This document shows positions 12,701 through 27,700 of a DNA stretch of 64,000 nt, piece after piece (the first letter of the stretch is position 1; each line of letters opens with the position of its first letter). Position numbers and translations under genes: made by a program. This stretch comes from Trematomus loennbergii (Eukaryota > Chordata > Actinopteri > Perciformes > Nototheniidae), in NCBI GenBank assembly GCA_012861695.1, contig JAAOOA010000399.1:11276731-11340730 (forward strand), written 5' to 3'. The notes under the pieces are model-generated. The model was not told the origin of the DNA. It did no database searches and saw only the letters and a program-made list of their open reading frames with translations.

Positions 12701-15700
12701 ATGGGACGGGTGATAAGAGGCACGGCTGTAAAAAAGGGACCAAAGGGGAGAATCAAATTGGCAATAAAAGTTTAAGACTTAAGTGGCAGTATGATGAGCT
12801 GAGAAAGACATCAGCTAATGACATAAAATGTCACCTTGAGCAGATCACTTGGCAACTCTCCCAAAAGCTTTAATGGTGGTTCCCTGAAAGAGTGGTGTAA
12901 TGAAATGGAGAGATTGTCAACAAAAAGAAAAATAATTTCATGATGCAAAACGTATTGACAGATGATGCTATTTGTGTGTTTTCCTCATGTGGCCTAAACA
13001 ACGATGATTTTCTCCTCAATTAGTCCCGAGTTGGAGAAAGGTATGAAGAAACGAGTCAAACTGCACACCCACGAGAATGGAGAGAACGGGCAGAGTGGGC
13101 ATAACGGACAAAACGGACAAAACGGACAAAATGGAGAGATCGATTCTGACGACAATTACGTCGAGGTAAGGGACTCGCGTTGGCGTTCGTACAAGTTCAA
13201 AAACAAAACAAATGGAACAAAGTCTGACGTATCTGTGTGTTTCTGTTTGCAGGATGTCATGTCTCCACTGCAGGAGGAGAGTGGGTGTGAAGAAGATGAG
13301 GGGGAGGATGAAGAGGAAGGCAGGGAGGAGGAGAACGGGTTTGACAGTGACGAGAGCCAGGTGGATTCAGACTCCGACTCTGAAGAGAAAGGTGTGTTTC
13401 ATCCGCCGTAACAAAAGGAACAAACTTCTTCTCCCTTTTGTCTTCTGTTTTCAGCCATGGGAAATTCTGGATGTTTGTTGGTCAATATCTAACAAATATA
13501 ATATGACATACCATGACATGTTTTACATACATTCATGGTGCCCAGAGGATGAATCACACATAACTTCTGTGATCCCTGAAGATGTTTCCAGACCTAATTT
13601 TCAGATGAATCGGTGCAAAGGTGTTGCACATAAACTTTTAATGCCTAGATCATGCCTCAGAATAACTCATGAGATCTTCTGACTTGTCCTCGAGTGCTAT
13701 CAGCTTGTGTCGATTTTTTAAAATTGTTTATGAACACATACTTATACTACTACTAACTAATACTGATACAGACTTTTTTTTTGAATGTATCAGATACCCA
13801 TCAACCTAAGGTGTATTTTGTATACGGTCTCTCTAAGAGCTGCTATTTCTGTTATGTGCAATGTCTTGTCTTTTATGCTGCTGCAAGGAAAAATTGAAGT
13901 ACATCTTATCTTATCTTATCTTAGCACGCCCTTATACCAAATGTGTCCTATTCGACATTAACTTTATTCACTTTTGACAGTAAGGACAGTAAAAAAACTT
14001 CTCATGGTGTAGAGCTGAATTGATTGTACAGTGTTATGGACAGTTTCTTAAAGAAATGCAACACATGAATCATGCAATATCTAATGTAATTAAGAATTAA
14101 GTCAAGACATTCATCTGGGCCATTTTTCCCTGCTATTTATTTCATTACCCTCAAAATGTTTTTATTTGAACTTCTCATTTAGCTCTACTTTGTACCCCGC
14201 CTGATTTTCCTTTCCATCCTGCAGCCAACTTCCAGGCGGACCTGGCTGATCTGACCTGCGAGATCGAGATCAAACAGAAGCTGATAGACGAGCTGGAGAA
14301 CAGCCAGCGGAGGCTGCTGATGCTGAAGCTGCAGTACGAGGAGAAGCTCATCCTCCTCCAGAACAAGATCAAAGACACTCAGCAGGAGAGGGACCGCGTA
14401 CTGCAGAATCTCAGTGAGTTCATTCATCATAGCATTTTTTATTCACACAAAGTTGTGGAGTTTTTTTATCTTTAGAAAAAAGCATCCTGACAAAATCCAT
14501 TAAAATGTTTGCATGGCTACACAGTGTCCATGGAGAACTACACGGAGGAGAAGGCCAGCCGGGTCAAGCAGGAATACGAGAAACGTCTTAAGGAGATGAA
14601 CCGAGACCTGCTGAAGCTGCAGGTGGCACAGAAAGAGCATGCTCGTCTCCTGAAAAACCAGAGCAGGTACGAACGGGAGCTGAAGAAACTCCAGACAGAG
14701 GTCAACGACATGAAGAAAGCCAAGGTGACGCTGATGAAGCAGATGAAGGAGGAGCAGCAGAGGAGGAGGATGGTGGAGGCGAAGAGGAACCGTGAGATCG
14801 CCCAACTGAAGAAGGAGCAGCGCAGACAAGAGGTCGGACTGCAGGCTGTGTTTGTTTAGGACTGATATATCCAACAAAATACTCTCTAAGTACTACCAGA
14901 GCTGCAATTACTATTTTTATAATCAATTAATTGTTTAAGTTAATTGGCAGAACATTTCGTTATCAGAATCTCATCCTGCTTTTTCTCTGTTTTATACAGC
15001 CTATGATTAATGTATAAAACAGAGAAAAAACTAAATATGAATTCATTGATAAGAAAAATAATAATTTGTTGTAGCGCTAAACACTAAAATAATTTGAGAT
15101 ATTTAGCACATACATCAACATATTTTCTTGGGTGCTCATCTCCCTCTAATTTCTAATACAGAAATATAATCATTAGGACACTTGTGAGATAGGTGAGCAA
15201 TGTTATATATGAGTTTAATTAACATTTCAGCTGCTGTCCACATGGTCCAAATTCTAATTTCACGACTATATTAAAGAATGACTCATTCTGATAAGTTGGT
15301 GTGTATTGCTTGCATTGAGGTTCTCCTTCTGTTTGACAGGATGGCACTTTAAAATACTGATTAATTTATTATGTACATATTGCACACAGATTTTTTGGTT
15401 TGGCTTTCCTTTTTTGAAGATAAGCATACCAAATGAAATCCCCTGTGTGTTTATTTTCCCTGGAGGGGAGGGCTAATTAACAAGCATGGGAACATTTACA
15501 CAGTCATCCAGTGTCTCATCATAATCCTTTTATTTCGGATTTCGTCCCTAAATCCTCTCATGATCAACACTTAGTAAGCTGTTTTGCAAAACACAGTCAG
15601 CTCAGGAATCTAATTAACATTTGATGAAGAGTGAATACAAAAGTATTAAAGAACTGTTTCCCTCCGATCTCTCCTTCAGTACCAGATCCGAGCGCTGGAG

Positions 15701-18700
15701 TCTCAGAAGCGGCAGCAGGAGCAGGTTCTGCGCAGGAAGACTCAGGAGGTGACGGCTCTGAGGCGCCTGGCCAAACCCATGTCAGACCGCGTGGCCGGGC
15801 GCGTGGCCCGCTGGAACCAGTCTCCCCAAATTTCGGACTCTGGAGCTGAATTATCGGCCAGCACCACAGCAAGCAGCTCTGAGCCTGACACCGGGAGGTC
15901 TGTGAGCGGGATGGTGAAACAATGGAACAACAAAAACAGCGTGATTGGATATCTGGCCGAGAGTGAGGGGAGCATAGACGGAACCAGAGTCATTGGGTAA
16001 GAAATGCCTATACTTTACTGGTGATGTGTTAACACTGTCTTTTTAGTGGATATTTTAATGATAATTGTTGGGATAAAATGCGAAAGGAGTAAATTGTACT
16101 GGAGCTGTACTTGACCTTATAAAGCATTTTATTGAGTGTCAGCTCATTGTCAAGCTCTAGGAGCATTTAGAAAGAGGGATATCTCCTCAGGTGGATGCAA
16201 ACACACAACTCCTAATATACGTTTATGTTACTCTGTTAATGCTGGATGTGTAAATAAGTAACCTTTTGCTGAAAGGTTCCCCATATCAACTGAAAAGTGA
16301 TGATAAGTTAGTGGCTTAAAATGTGTTTCCCATATGGCCCAAAATTGAATGAAAGGTCTCAATGAAAGTTATTATTGATTTCTTCCTTGTCAGATGACTA
16401 ATGACTGATGTTTGTGATAGCCCTTTTACCTCCTTATCCTTTTTTCCTCTTGTAACTCTTACCTCTACTCAATTCTTTCCAATTGCATCAGTCAAATCTT
16501 ATGTTTCTCCTCTCTTCTGTCTCTTCCCAGCAGCAGGAAGAAGTTGCAGCGTAAGCCAGCAGGCCCTGGCAGCGCTGCAGCGGCGGGCAGAGTGAGCAGT
16601 TTCTCCAAGTCTGCCCGGCTGAAGTGGCAAACACTGGAGCGTCGCATTATGGACATCGTCATGCAGAGAATGACAATCTCTAACGTGGAAGCTGACATGG
16701 ATCGGCTAATCAAGGTAGGAATGGCATTCAGATTTCTACTCTTGATTAAGGACTGTTATAAGTACGGCTCTGACTTTCCTCTGTGTGTTTTTGATGAGTC
16801 AGAAGCGGGAGGAGCTGACGGTCCAGCAGGAATCACTCTCCCATAAGAGGGAGGTACTGATGGCAGACGGCGAGGGTCCAGAGGCAGAGGACCGCCTCCT
16901 TCTGGAAATTAACGAAGATATCGAGGTGCTGAACGCCAACATAGACTACATCAATGACAGCCTGTCTGACTGCCAGGCCACCATCGTACAGATAGAAGAG
17001 ACCAAGGTATGAACACAGACAATCACACACATACACACATATCAAACAGTAATATTTGCTGTGGAAATGACAGGAGTCTTATATTAATGGCGAGGGCTGT
17101 GTTTTCCTGCAGGATGAGCTGGACTCAGTGGACACCTCAGTGGTGATCAGCTCTTGCTCTCTGGCTGAAGCGCGCAACCTCCTGGACCACTTCCTGAAGG
17201 CTTCCATAGATAAAGTGAGTTATCATTCAGAGCCTGGTTTGCAGGTCCAGAAACGTTTGTAAAAATCAATCCTGTTGAAACACCTTAAATCTGTGGTGAG
17301 GTGTGAAAGAACATATGAAGCTTGAACATACATACAATTAAATCACAAGATAACATATTGTGTTTTCTATACAGTTAAACAGTTATACTATATAAACTAG
17401 TATAAACTATACATCATATCACGCCATTGGTTAAAATGCAGTCATGTAATGTATATTTATTGATGTTTCAATGTCGGATGTGAGTGGTGTAGGAGCATTG
17501 AATTATGGACTGTGGTGCCATCTAGTGGTGTCTCTTTTTACTGCAGGATGTTGTCAGGGATGTGGTACAAATAAATTACTAATCCCCTTCAGAGGGTTAC
17601 AAGTTAACACTGTTGTACTACAAGGTTTAATAATACATTCATAATGTTCACATTTGAATTCTGACTCAATATGCATGCTGCCTTTTTTTTTGCATGTCTA
17701 TTCATTTTGTTTAAAACAGGAACTTTTCTTGTTGTATGAGAATTAGCTGGTCTTAAAGTTGTGTTGCAGTGTGTATGTGTGTGTGTGTGTGCATTATCAT
17801 TTCTGATATTTTTGGTCATTGTGTGCTTGCAGAGTTTACACGTGGCTCAGAAGGAGGCTCAGATCCGGCTGCTGGAGGGTCAGCTGAGACAGTCAGATGT
17901 GATCGGCTCGTCTCACAATCACATAATCCTTGATGCCCTGAGAGAAAAGGCAGAATACATCCCTGAACTCCAGGCTCTTATTGCCAATGTACAGCTGGGT
18001 GAGTGTGTCCTTTAATCGATGGATCAAAAAACAAACTTTTTCCACAAAGATTCATGGAAAAGCACTAAAGAAATCTTAGTCAACTAAGACTGATACAACA
18101 AACTAAGTGGGAATGGCACTAGTGTTAAGGACTGTGTGGGATTGTGAAGACTTCATTATTTATGTTCCCTTGCTTTAATCGGCTTTCGAGGATATATTAA
18201 ACTAAATGCAGTGAAATTGAAACATATGGTAGTGGATTAGGGTGGGTCATAAAGAGACTGGCAGTTATGTAAGGTGTGCTGGGGACTGACAGGTTGTATG
18301 TTTTCTGTGCTTCCAGAAAATGGTTATGCGAGCACAGACGAGGAGCCGTCTGAGTTCAGCCAAGCTTCTGACATCAGGTGAGACTGCGGTCACCATTACA
18401 AAATAATCCTCTCACTTTGACCCAATTTTAAGAAAAATCGACCTCAATGTGCTGTAGTTTGCTTTAATATGTAAACCAAACATGTACTCCATTCTCATAT
18501 CTCTCAGTATCCATGTATATGTAACTCTCCTTTCCTTCTGCAGTGTATATCGCATGAAAGAATCCAACAGCCAAGATGATATCAAAATAAAGGTACAGCT
18601 GATTTGACTTTGAAGTGCATCAGTTGTTATTCAGCTGTTTTAGATGTTTCAGATTCAAATCCAGATGTTAATATTACTTCCATATTTAACATTGTGGAAT

Positions 18701-21700
18701 AGCTCGATCTTTGTTGTGCTAAACACATGTGGGACTATCCAAGCCGGTCAGACCTTTATAAATATGACACTGCATTTTGTCAGATAACGTCAGTGTTAAT
18801 GATTGTGTTGGACCCTTGCTTTACTTTACCGTCAACACATATTTTATAGTTATCCTGTTGAGATGCTGCCATGTCTGTGTGTAACCACGAGGTGGCAGTA
18901 TGGGCAAACAATACAAAATGTTTTTCACTTCTTGAAGCTTGGTTTTATATTCTGAGAAGGAACCCCTGATTTGACACAAATCCCTCTTATCCTCATGTTA
19001 ATGCTGTGCTCTCTATAGTTTATTGTTTCTATAAGTAGTTTTTCTCTTTGCAGCTTTCTTTGAACCCACAAAGATTTATAGAGTTATGTTTTTTTTGTAT
19101 TCTTCCCTTTTTCCCTGCTGAATGATATTCTATGCATTTTCTCCTGTGCCTTGATTTTTATTACATTTCAAATCGCACTGTTCTCTTTGCTTGTATCATT
19201 CTCCCACCTATGGTCCTCTGTAACGCATACGGTGCCCATTTCCCCCAGATGGAGCCTCGTCTGTCGGTTCAGATGAAGGCGGTGTCAGCGGAGTATTTGG
19301 GGCCCATCCTGGACCCCTCCTCGAGCAGCAAGCACCAGTTCATCACCAAGTCCCTGGCCTCGCTGACGGACATCCAGGAGGACGGCCTGTGCCTCGGGTC
19401 AGCGAGTCTGGGTCTCAGCCTCGCCCTACGAGACCCCTACCACAGGGAGCGGGCCACCCGCACAAACAGCCTACCTGTCAGGGGACACACCTTGTAAGTC
19501 AATCTTAACGATCGCTGAGATGAAACAAGGGCAGGTTAAGGCAGACTTATTTATATACTGTACATGCCTATTATGAACACAGACATTCAAAGTGCTAACA
19601 CTGGCAAAGAAAAGCATTAGGAACGACATAAAACAAAATTGGCAATTAAAACTAAGTTGAAACGAAAATAAAATGACATAGAAATGAAATAAGATACAAA
19701 TGGAATAGACCATAAACTCGCTTATAGTGCAGTTATAAGTCGTTAGTTGCCTCAAATGCAACAAAGTAATTAAAAGGGAAATGAAGAAACCGATCAATCA
19801 AAGGCACAGGAGAACAACAACCAAACAGGAGAAGAGGTTACGAGTTTTTCATGTCGATTTAAAGACACATCCCTTAAGTGTAACCAAGCAGTTGTTGATG
19901 GCATGGTTCAATGTAGGATTATTAAAACACCTCTATATGGATGAACCAATAGCCGTATTACCATTTATCAATTACATGAAACTAAGCCATTACTTTCAGC
20001 TAACTATTTAAACAATTCAATATATCTTATAGCTTTTCCACAATTGTTTTACATTTATCCATAACATTTAACTAACTATTTCAACCCTTTATTCATTACC
20101 TTTAGTGTTTTTAGTGCTAAGGTATCACAGCTGACTTAGTATTTAGATATTTATCACAATGAGTTCGATTTGTCTGTAGTGTTTTGTCAAAACAACATTT
20201 AAAGTTGGCCCTTTACAGGGTGTCCACGGGGTCTTAAAAAGTATTAAAAATCAATTTAGCGAAAATTAAGGCTATTAAAAAGTATTAAACGGCATTTTCC
20301 AAGGTATTACATTTTGTAGCTTGTTTTCAATAAGTATATAAATTGTCCAAAGAGGTTGTATTCTACAGTGTGCCTGAATGTAATCATTGCGTGGGTGTGT
20401 AGTGTGATTCTGTGTAGTTTATTTATGGCATCCCGTTGGATTTGACGTAATCTGAACAGGACATCGTACGCTCACTGCTTGATAGCACGCGAAGGTCCGT
20501 TTACGCCGGTTGTTAAACAACATCGTTATGGGGAAATGCAAGTTTGCAGGATTCTTACTTATTGTGCCTTTAATCAAATCATGAACTACATTTTGTTTCA
20601 CTTAGTTTAGCTTCTGTACCACCTCTGTAGCGCCTGGCACCTGCAGATGTACACCCTGGGGAACACACACCCTTTGGTTGTGTATCACTGGGGCCCTGAT
20701 GTTATAGTCTTCTTCAAATAGAGAAGCTTATCTGTTATCCCCATGATGGTAAACATTTGTTCTGCTGAAGTGCCCTTTAGCACTTCCCTTTAGCAAGAGC
20801 AGAGTCATGAAGTGTTGATGACGTGGGTTGAACGGGAACATTTGCGACTATTTAAAAATAAAACCTGTTGCTTAGATAGACTAACAAGTGTGATAGAAAC
20901 ATGATGATAATTGCATAACCATACACCCTGTGGGATATCACAACACAACAAAAACATCTTTTCATCACATTTTATTTCCTGACAAAGTTGTCAAGAACTT
21001 TTATGTCTTTCCTGCAGTTCACTTCCAAGTTAACAGCCGCTGGAAACCTGCCAGAGGCCTGACAGTTTTAGGTTATGAATCTGCTTCAGGGAGAGAAAGG
21101 GAAAAGCCAATGAAATTAGCATCAGTCCTCTGGGATGGGAAGCCTGAGTGTGTGTGATTTAATTTTTGAAGGAATTAGTCTGCAAGTTGCTTTAGTCTGC
21201 TAGAAATGCTGTTAACATGCATTAACCCTTCTTGTTTATTGATTCCTTTTAGATGTGTATCACCCTCCTGTGCACTCCCTTAAAGATTGCTTAGTATGCT
21301 TTTGTGTGTGTGTCAGTCCCAGGCAGTCTCGTGGTTATGACACTTCCCCTCTAACAAGGAGGAAATCTTACGACCGCTCGTACAGGTACATGCACTGTGA
21401 TGCTCAAATTTAAGCTATTCTGTTGGCAGATTTGTCTAATCTTTTGACTGTGTAATGTAATTCACATACTCCTTCATTCTTAACTCTTCTTGTTCTTCCT
21501 TCCTTAACTTTCCTCCCCCCCTGCTCCTTATCAGGCCCACTGACGGCTACACTCCCCCCTCCTCCCCTCCTCTGAGGTCCAGGAACGAGCGCAACGTCTT
21601 CTCCCGGCTCACCAGCAACCAAACCCAAGGTTCTGCTTTGGACAAGTGAGTGCACTCTTGCAGATACATACATTCACACAATGCTTTTGTCCTTTTGTCC

Positions 21701-24700
21701 CTGCGATCTCATCTGATCAGTTCAGTGTTACTTTAAAACCACTTTCTATTCTTTTTTTTCTCCTCTTCCATGGTTTGAGATCTTCACATATTGTCAGAAG
21801 GTCAGGCCTTTTGAGAGGAAAGGGCTTTTGTCCGCTGTGTAGATGTTCTTCTTAAGAATGTGCTATTTTCCAAATGTTTATCCTCCGATGAATTCCACTC
21901 CTCGACATAATGCTTTTGGCATGAATGTATTTCCTGGAAGGAGAGATGGGGCAAACATTCACAGAATCCAGGTGTTCAATGACTCAGAAGATAAGACCAC
22001 ATCAAACCACATCCACAGGCTACATTTAGCAACACTACCAACACGGTGTAATTGCAGTGTTTTTCCACTCCATTTATAGGAGTTACTAGGAAACAAATGC
22101 AAATTAGGAGGGAAGCAGCTAAGATGGTAACATCCTCTGTAAGAGCAAACTGTCAGGGCAGTATTGCAAAAAAACGTTTATTGCGTAGTGTGCCTGTTTA
22201 CAGGATTTGTGATTTGCATGATAATGATGTGCATATTGGCATTTGGACAAGACAAAGATAAATCATTTTGAACAGTAAATAAAAAAACTGCCCTGTAGTA
22301 AATCTTATCTCATAATATTCAGGGTTTGTGGACACTGTGGGACCGAGGGAATTGGATTAAAATGTATGATAATCTTTTAGGCTTTACATAGAGTTGGTGA
22401 CGAAGTGGCCGTTTTTAATGGTTGTTAATCCTATTTCTATTTATAGAGGTTAAAAGAATTGTAGATGCATGTTAATGTCAGCTGCAAATAAGTCTGGAGT
22501 GAGCAACCGGCCTTTTCCCTTCCTGCTTACAATCAATTCCAGCTTTCCGCTCTGATAAATGTCAGCAGTTAATTTCAGTCAGCGTTTGGCTCTGCTCTGA
22601 AGGTGTTTGCTTTGTAATCTTTATTAATACAGACATTTCTAAGCTTTATTGATCCATAATTGTTTAGGGAATTGCTGTGTGAAATAAAGTAGGGGTTGTG
22701 TTTGTGTGTTCGCTGCATCTGTGAATGTGTGTGTGTAGGAGCGACATGTCCTCATTATCTGGAGCAGGGGTAGGTAAATGAGTCGACTGTCATCTTCCCA
22801 TGCAGCTGTTGTGATTGGAAGCCATTTTGAATTAACTCAAGGTGGCAGTGTGGGAGGATATTAATGTTTAGGGTCGCGTTTGTAGTTATCACAGGAAAGG
22901 CCTTCCTATAGTGAGCATGATGTAGGAGGATGAAAGGTCTTTTCCCCGTTTCCTCTTTTGTGTAAGGTAGCATTTGCATTGTTGCATTCTGGTGGCAGGT
23001 ATTCACACCATTTTGTCATTTGCATGCTTTTCTTTAAAGGTGTCCTATCATGCAACATGCACTTTTGCATGATAGCATGATAGGAGATCTTTAAGTGTTG
23101 TGTGGAGGGATCTATTTACTGATTTTAACGCTGGATATATATATATATATGTATGTATATATTTTATTTTTGTTGCCAGAAATTTAAATAATTTAAACCA
23201 TTATTTATTTTTGCTTTAAATTCTTTACATTACTGACACTGACCGTGTGATGATGACAAACTTCATTATCTCAAGTATTCATTCAAAGCTATATTGAGCC
23301 AATCTCTTCAATTTCTTAATAAACAGAAATCCAGTCGGAATTCTGTGTAATTTGGGGTCAAATTAGTCATTGTGATGTTCACAAGTGAATCTTTGCCAGA
23401 ACAGAAATCAAACATTAAAATGTTTTTGTGATGTTGGGGAGCATTCTGCCTCGGTTTTTCGACCGTATAATATGTGAGGAGATTGGCTGCCTAGGAGACA
23501 TGGATCAGGCATTTGACACAGATTTGAAAGACACATTAGAATGAGGAAAATTAATTTCAAACCAAGTTTTCATGTTGTCTGATGGATAAACAGGCTTTGC
23601 ATCCCAGAGCCATTTTTTAATCTTCGCATTACATTTGCATCTTCTGAAAACAATGAATTTTAAAAGGATTTTATCTTGAGAGTCTGTAAGAAAAGCTGAT
23701 GCTATCACTATGCTAATAAATACTGTGGCCAGCCGTGAATACCAAGAGATGGAGGAATTTTAATCACCTTTTAACACTGTTGTTCCCTCCAGACACATCC
23801 ACAACCATTTAGTTTTATTATTTCATGCTCAGAGTGTAAAGCGCAGCAGGCTCTCATGGTGACAAACATGAGGCTATAAAATATTTACAATATAATAACA
23901 CTTTTATTGCACGGTTACACACAGTGGAGGTACTGTATTGGTGTGGTCTGAACTCATTCCCTGGACAGCTTTAAACAGAGCCTCCTAGATTTCCCCTTCT
24001 GTTAACCCTGTTTGCGGTTCCTTATGTTCTTTTCTGCACTAATCCCCTGTATATGTCTGGAAGGAGTAGATATGTTAGTAGACACTGTCGTTACAGAAGT
24101 CATACATTATGGCTGCATATATGTAACAAATGTATGTGCAGTTTGTTGACCTCCTGTATGACTACCTTGGCATCAGTGTTTCCTGCTTGACTACTTCCTT
24201 CTTTCTTTCAGTACCTCTTCTCTACCTTGTTCAAATAAATGATTTAACTTTTAAATTTGTACTATCTTGCCGAGAGTTGGATGTAAATGTGAGTGTACAG
24301 TAGGCTAAGTTAGCTTAGCAGAAAGACATGGTAACAGAGAAACGGCTAACTTAGCTTTGCCGCAGATAACAAAATCCAGCTGCTAGCTTTCTAAAGCTAA
24401 AAAATAAACACACGTGTCTTTATTTGTTAAACCACTAATTGTTGTTTCCACACATTGCATTTTGAACTAAAAGAAAATACAATATTTTTAGTTATGAGCT
24501 TTAGAGTTGCTAGTAGGCAGATTTTATAACCATCAGAAAGAGCCATGCTTGTTTCCCTTTTATGCTAAGCTAAGCTAACCTGCTGCTGGGTGTAACTGTA
24601 GACTGAACTATCAGACTTAAGAGTGGTACCAATTGTCTCATCTAACTCTTGTCAAGGAAGAGAATAAGCGAAAAGTCTTAACATTTCCTTTAAACATTTA

Positions 24701-27700
24701 ACTTTTAATGCTAACACAACTAGGGAAAACTCCCCTTAACCAGCCATTGTGGGTTTACTTACAGTAAACATGCTTAACCAAGGAAAACATCTGCAGACAG
24801 CGGTCAAGAATAAAGTCTGTTCAGTGGTTTTAATTGGAAAGAAGCACATGTCACGGCAAACTGCCTGTTAATCACTGGACAAGCTTTGTTTTCTGACAGA
24901 TTTTTCCTGACAGTTTGCTCACTGCTTTTATATCTAAACCCCTTCCTCCAGTCACTCCTCCCTTTTAACCCTTTGCCAGTAACCCTTCTGTCTTTCCTTA
25001 GTGTGGTTAACCCTTTCCTCTTCCTGCCCCTTCCTCCCCTCTCCTGCTCCTCTTCTGCCTCCAGGTCGGATGACAGCGACTCCTCGCTCTCCGAGGTGCT
25101 CAGGTAGAGGAACTGTGTTTGTCACTCTCTGTATTTCCCGTTTGCCTGTTAACTCACCTGGTGTCGTCTCGTCTCCACCGGTAATCAGTACCTCCTTTTC
25201 CTCCTTTGCGGTCGAGGTGGCTGTGGTGCATGTTCTAACCACATGCAGCTCTCTTGACCCGCCGGCCTCTTCCCACCTGTGATGTAATGTTGCTCGCACA
25301 CAATACCTGAATGAACCTTACCACTTTTCAGCAGGCTGAAGCAGGAAAAAAGTAAATACAAAAATGTAGAATTTCTTTTTAAAGAAGCATCTTGAAATGA
25401 ATCCAGACATTTTGTCATTCCTTTGAGACAAATATAATACAATGATTTAGTAATGGTAAAAGCAAGGTTTCCTCTTCTTCTCTTTCTGGTAAATCTATTT
25501 ATGTGCATTGATGCTCCTCTCACCAAGGCTGTCTGTTTTTCTGTGTATTTCAAAGAGCACAGTATGAGATCCCTCCATGTTTTCATTAGTCTGCCGGTCT
25601 CTTGGTGCTTGGCCCTGCAACAGCCATTAGCAGCCCTCACATTGCACATTACGCAGCACACTATGATATCTTCCACAGACGCTGATAAAATTGGAACACT
25701 TTCTGCCATTTGGACCAGCGCCATGTTGTGAAATAGAGTGCTGCATTAGGCAATACTATAATATGGACCGTTTAAAGTATGTAAACTGTGTAGAGAAAAA
25801 CAGAAGATAAACTATTTAAAAAGTATTCAAAATAATGCAACATAATGGTTTAACGGGAAGGTGAACAAAGTACTTGTAATTGGTTTATTAGTAAGGGCTC
25901 TGGTTCATTATAATAACATAAGCAAAATTATGTTTTTATTCATTTAAAAGTTAAATGAGTCATAGCTTCACACTTGTTTTAACCAATGAGGATAGAGCAT
26001 AAGCACTTTCTTAATCTTACATAATGATAGCATTACCAGCCTTAAGAGTGATAAAGTTCATTCAAATAAAGCTAAACCTAAAATGATTCTTCTTCTACAA
26101 AAATCATCATTCCCTTCTCCTTTTGAATCATTAAAAAAAAAAAAATCCACATTTTGTTTTTAAATTAAATGAATGAACATAAATCTGTGAAATCACATAA
26201 ATCAACAGACTCATACTCAGCAGAGTGGAGCAAACTGTGGGATGCTGATTACCAATCACTTATAGAGTGTCTTGATCATTGGTTGTTGGGATCATTTTGG
26301 GACATCTCTAGTCACATGTTTGGTTTCCCCCTCTTATGTTATCAAATAAATACCTGTGTTCAATCGTCAGTCTTTACTAAATGAAATTGGACCAAAATGA
26401 GGGTGGGACAGATCGATGCGATGCTCCAATAATTCTATACACCTGCCATCACAGTCACTGTTTGCAGCTCTGCAGAGGAGCAGAATCTAATAATCTGACT
26501 ATGATATCAACTTGATACATCTCTGCACCCTCATGTACCACATACTCTTTTCCCCGAGGCTCTAAAAGGCAAATGGTTGTGGAGTTGCTGAACTGAGTCA
26601 GTTACCAACTGACTTGTGGAGAATGAATGCTGCATGTGGTGATGGTGACATCTCACGCCATTGTGCTGTGGTTTATTTTGAGTTGCAGGCTGCTATGTAG
26701 TTGGTTTCCCAAGCTGTGGCTGTTGTCAACAATTGTTTCGAGTTTATTCTACACAAGTTGGTTTTCTTTTGTTTGTGAGTTTTGGCAGACATGCATGCAA
26801 TCTTTTTTCATTGGCTGATGAATGACAGTGTTTTATTTTGGTTGCAATGTTAGGTAAGATACGCAGGCAGTATGGTTTAATATTTAATTGTGTTGTTGTG
26901 TGTGTGCTGTCACGCTGGGACATCAGCGTATATGTGCAGGCACAGATGAGGAGCATGTTGCCATATTTGACAAGTTTCAAGCACACCCTTCTGCCCCGAG
27001 TTCTGTGTGTATTCACAGATTCTCTTTTTCCTCCTCACATCGTCCGGCTTTTCCTCACTGTTTTACTCTCTACCTTACCCTCTCACACAGATATGCACTC
27101 ACATACACACTAACCACCACTGGTGTTATTAGGAAGCCCACCAGGGACCAATTTTCCCACATTCCTCCCTCTTGTTCTTCTCACCCTCTGCCTGCTGTCT
27201 CACTCCGCTGACTGCTCTCCAGGCACTCTTGGTCTCTCGTCTGTCAGTGGGACATCGATTTGGGGGTGAGAGGAGGGCAGAGGTTCAGCTAGAGAAAGGG
27301 AATGCACATATAACAGAGGGGAGGCTGTGTGTGTTTTTATGCATGTATGTCTTGGTGTGCGTGTGTGCGTGTAAGTGTAAGAGAGAGGGGGAGACAGAAA
27401 GACAGGAAGAAAAGTCACTCTACTGCTCTAGTGCCTTAATTGGGCTTGTCTACAACAAAAGCAGAAAGGGTGATTCAATGGAGCAGGTGGGATAAAATAA
27501 ACAACAGGAATTTGAGTGATTGTATTTGTGTATAGAGTGTGGGTCATCTTTGTTTTTTCAGTATGGGTTGGTATTGTCTCTGTATAATAGAATGAATGTT
27601 TGTGTTTTTGTGTGCATGTTCGTAATCTGTCTGTGATTTACATAAATGCTCATGTAGATATGTGGAACGAAATCTCCCTCACTGATTCATACTGACAAGA

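Larger units (their letters stand above)
21646..25064 (+). other. kif21b: kif21b intron 25
   Basis: 3.4 kb intron holding the 61-bp MITE at 23034, an (AT)n run near 23136 and the inverted-end element at 24240. No exon seen. Confidence 0.6.

Noticed and set aside
25185..25724. 179-codon open frame on the minus strand
   Set aside because: No recognisable protein, no coding bias, and it lies in a kif21b intron next to exon 26.
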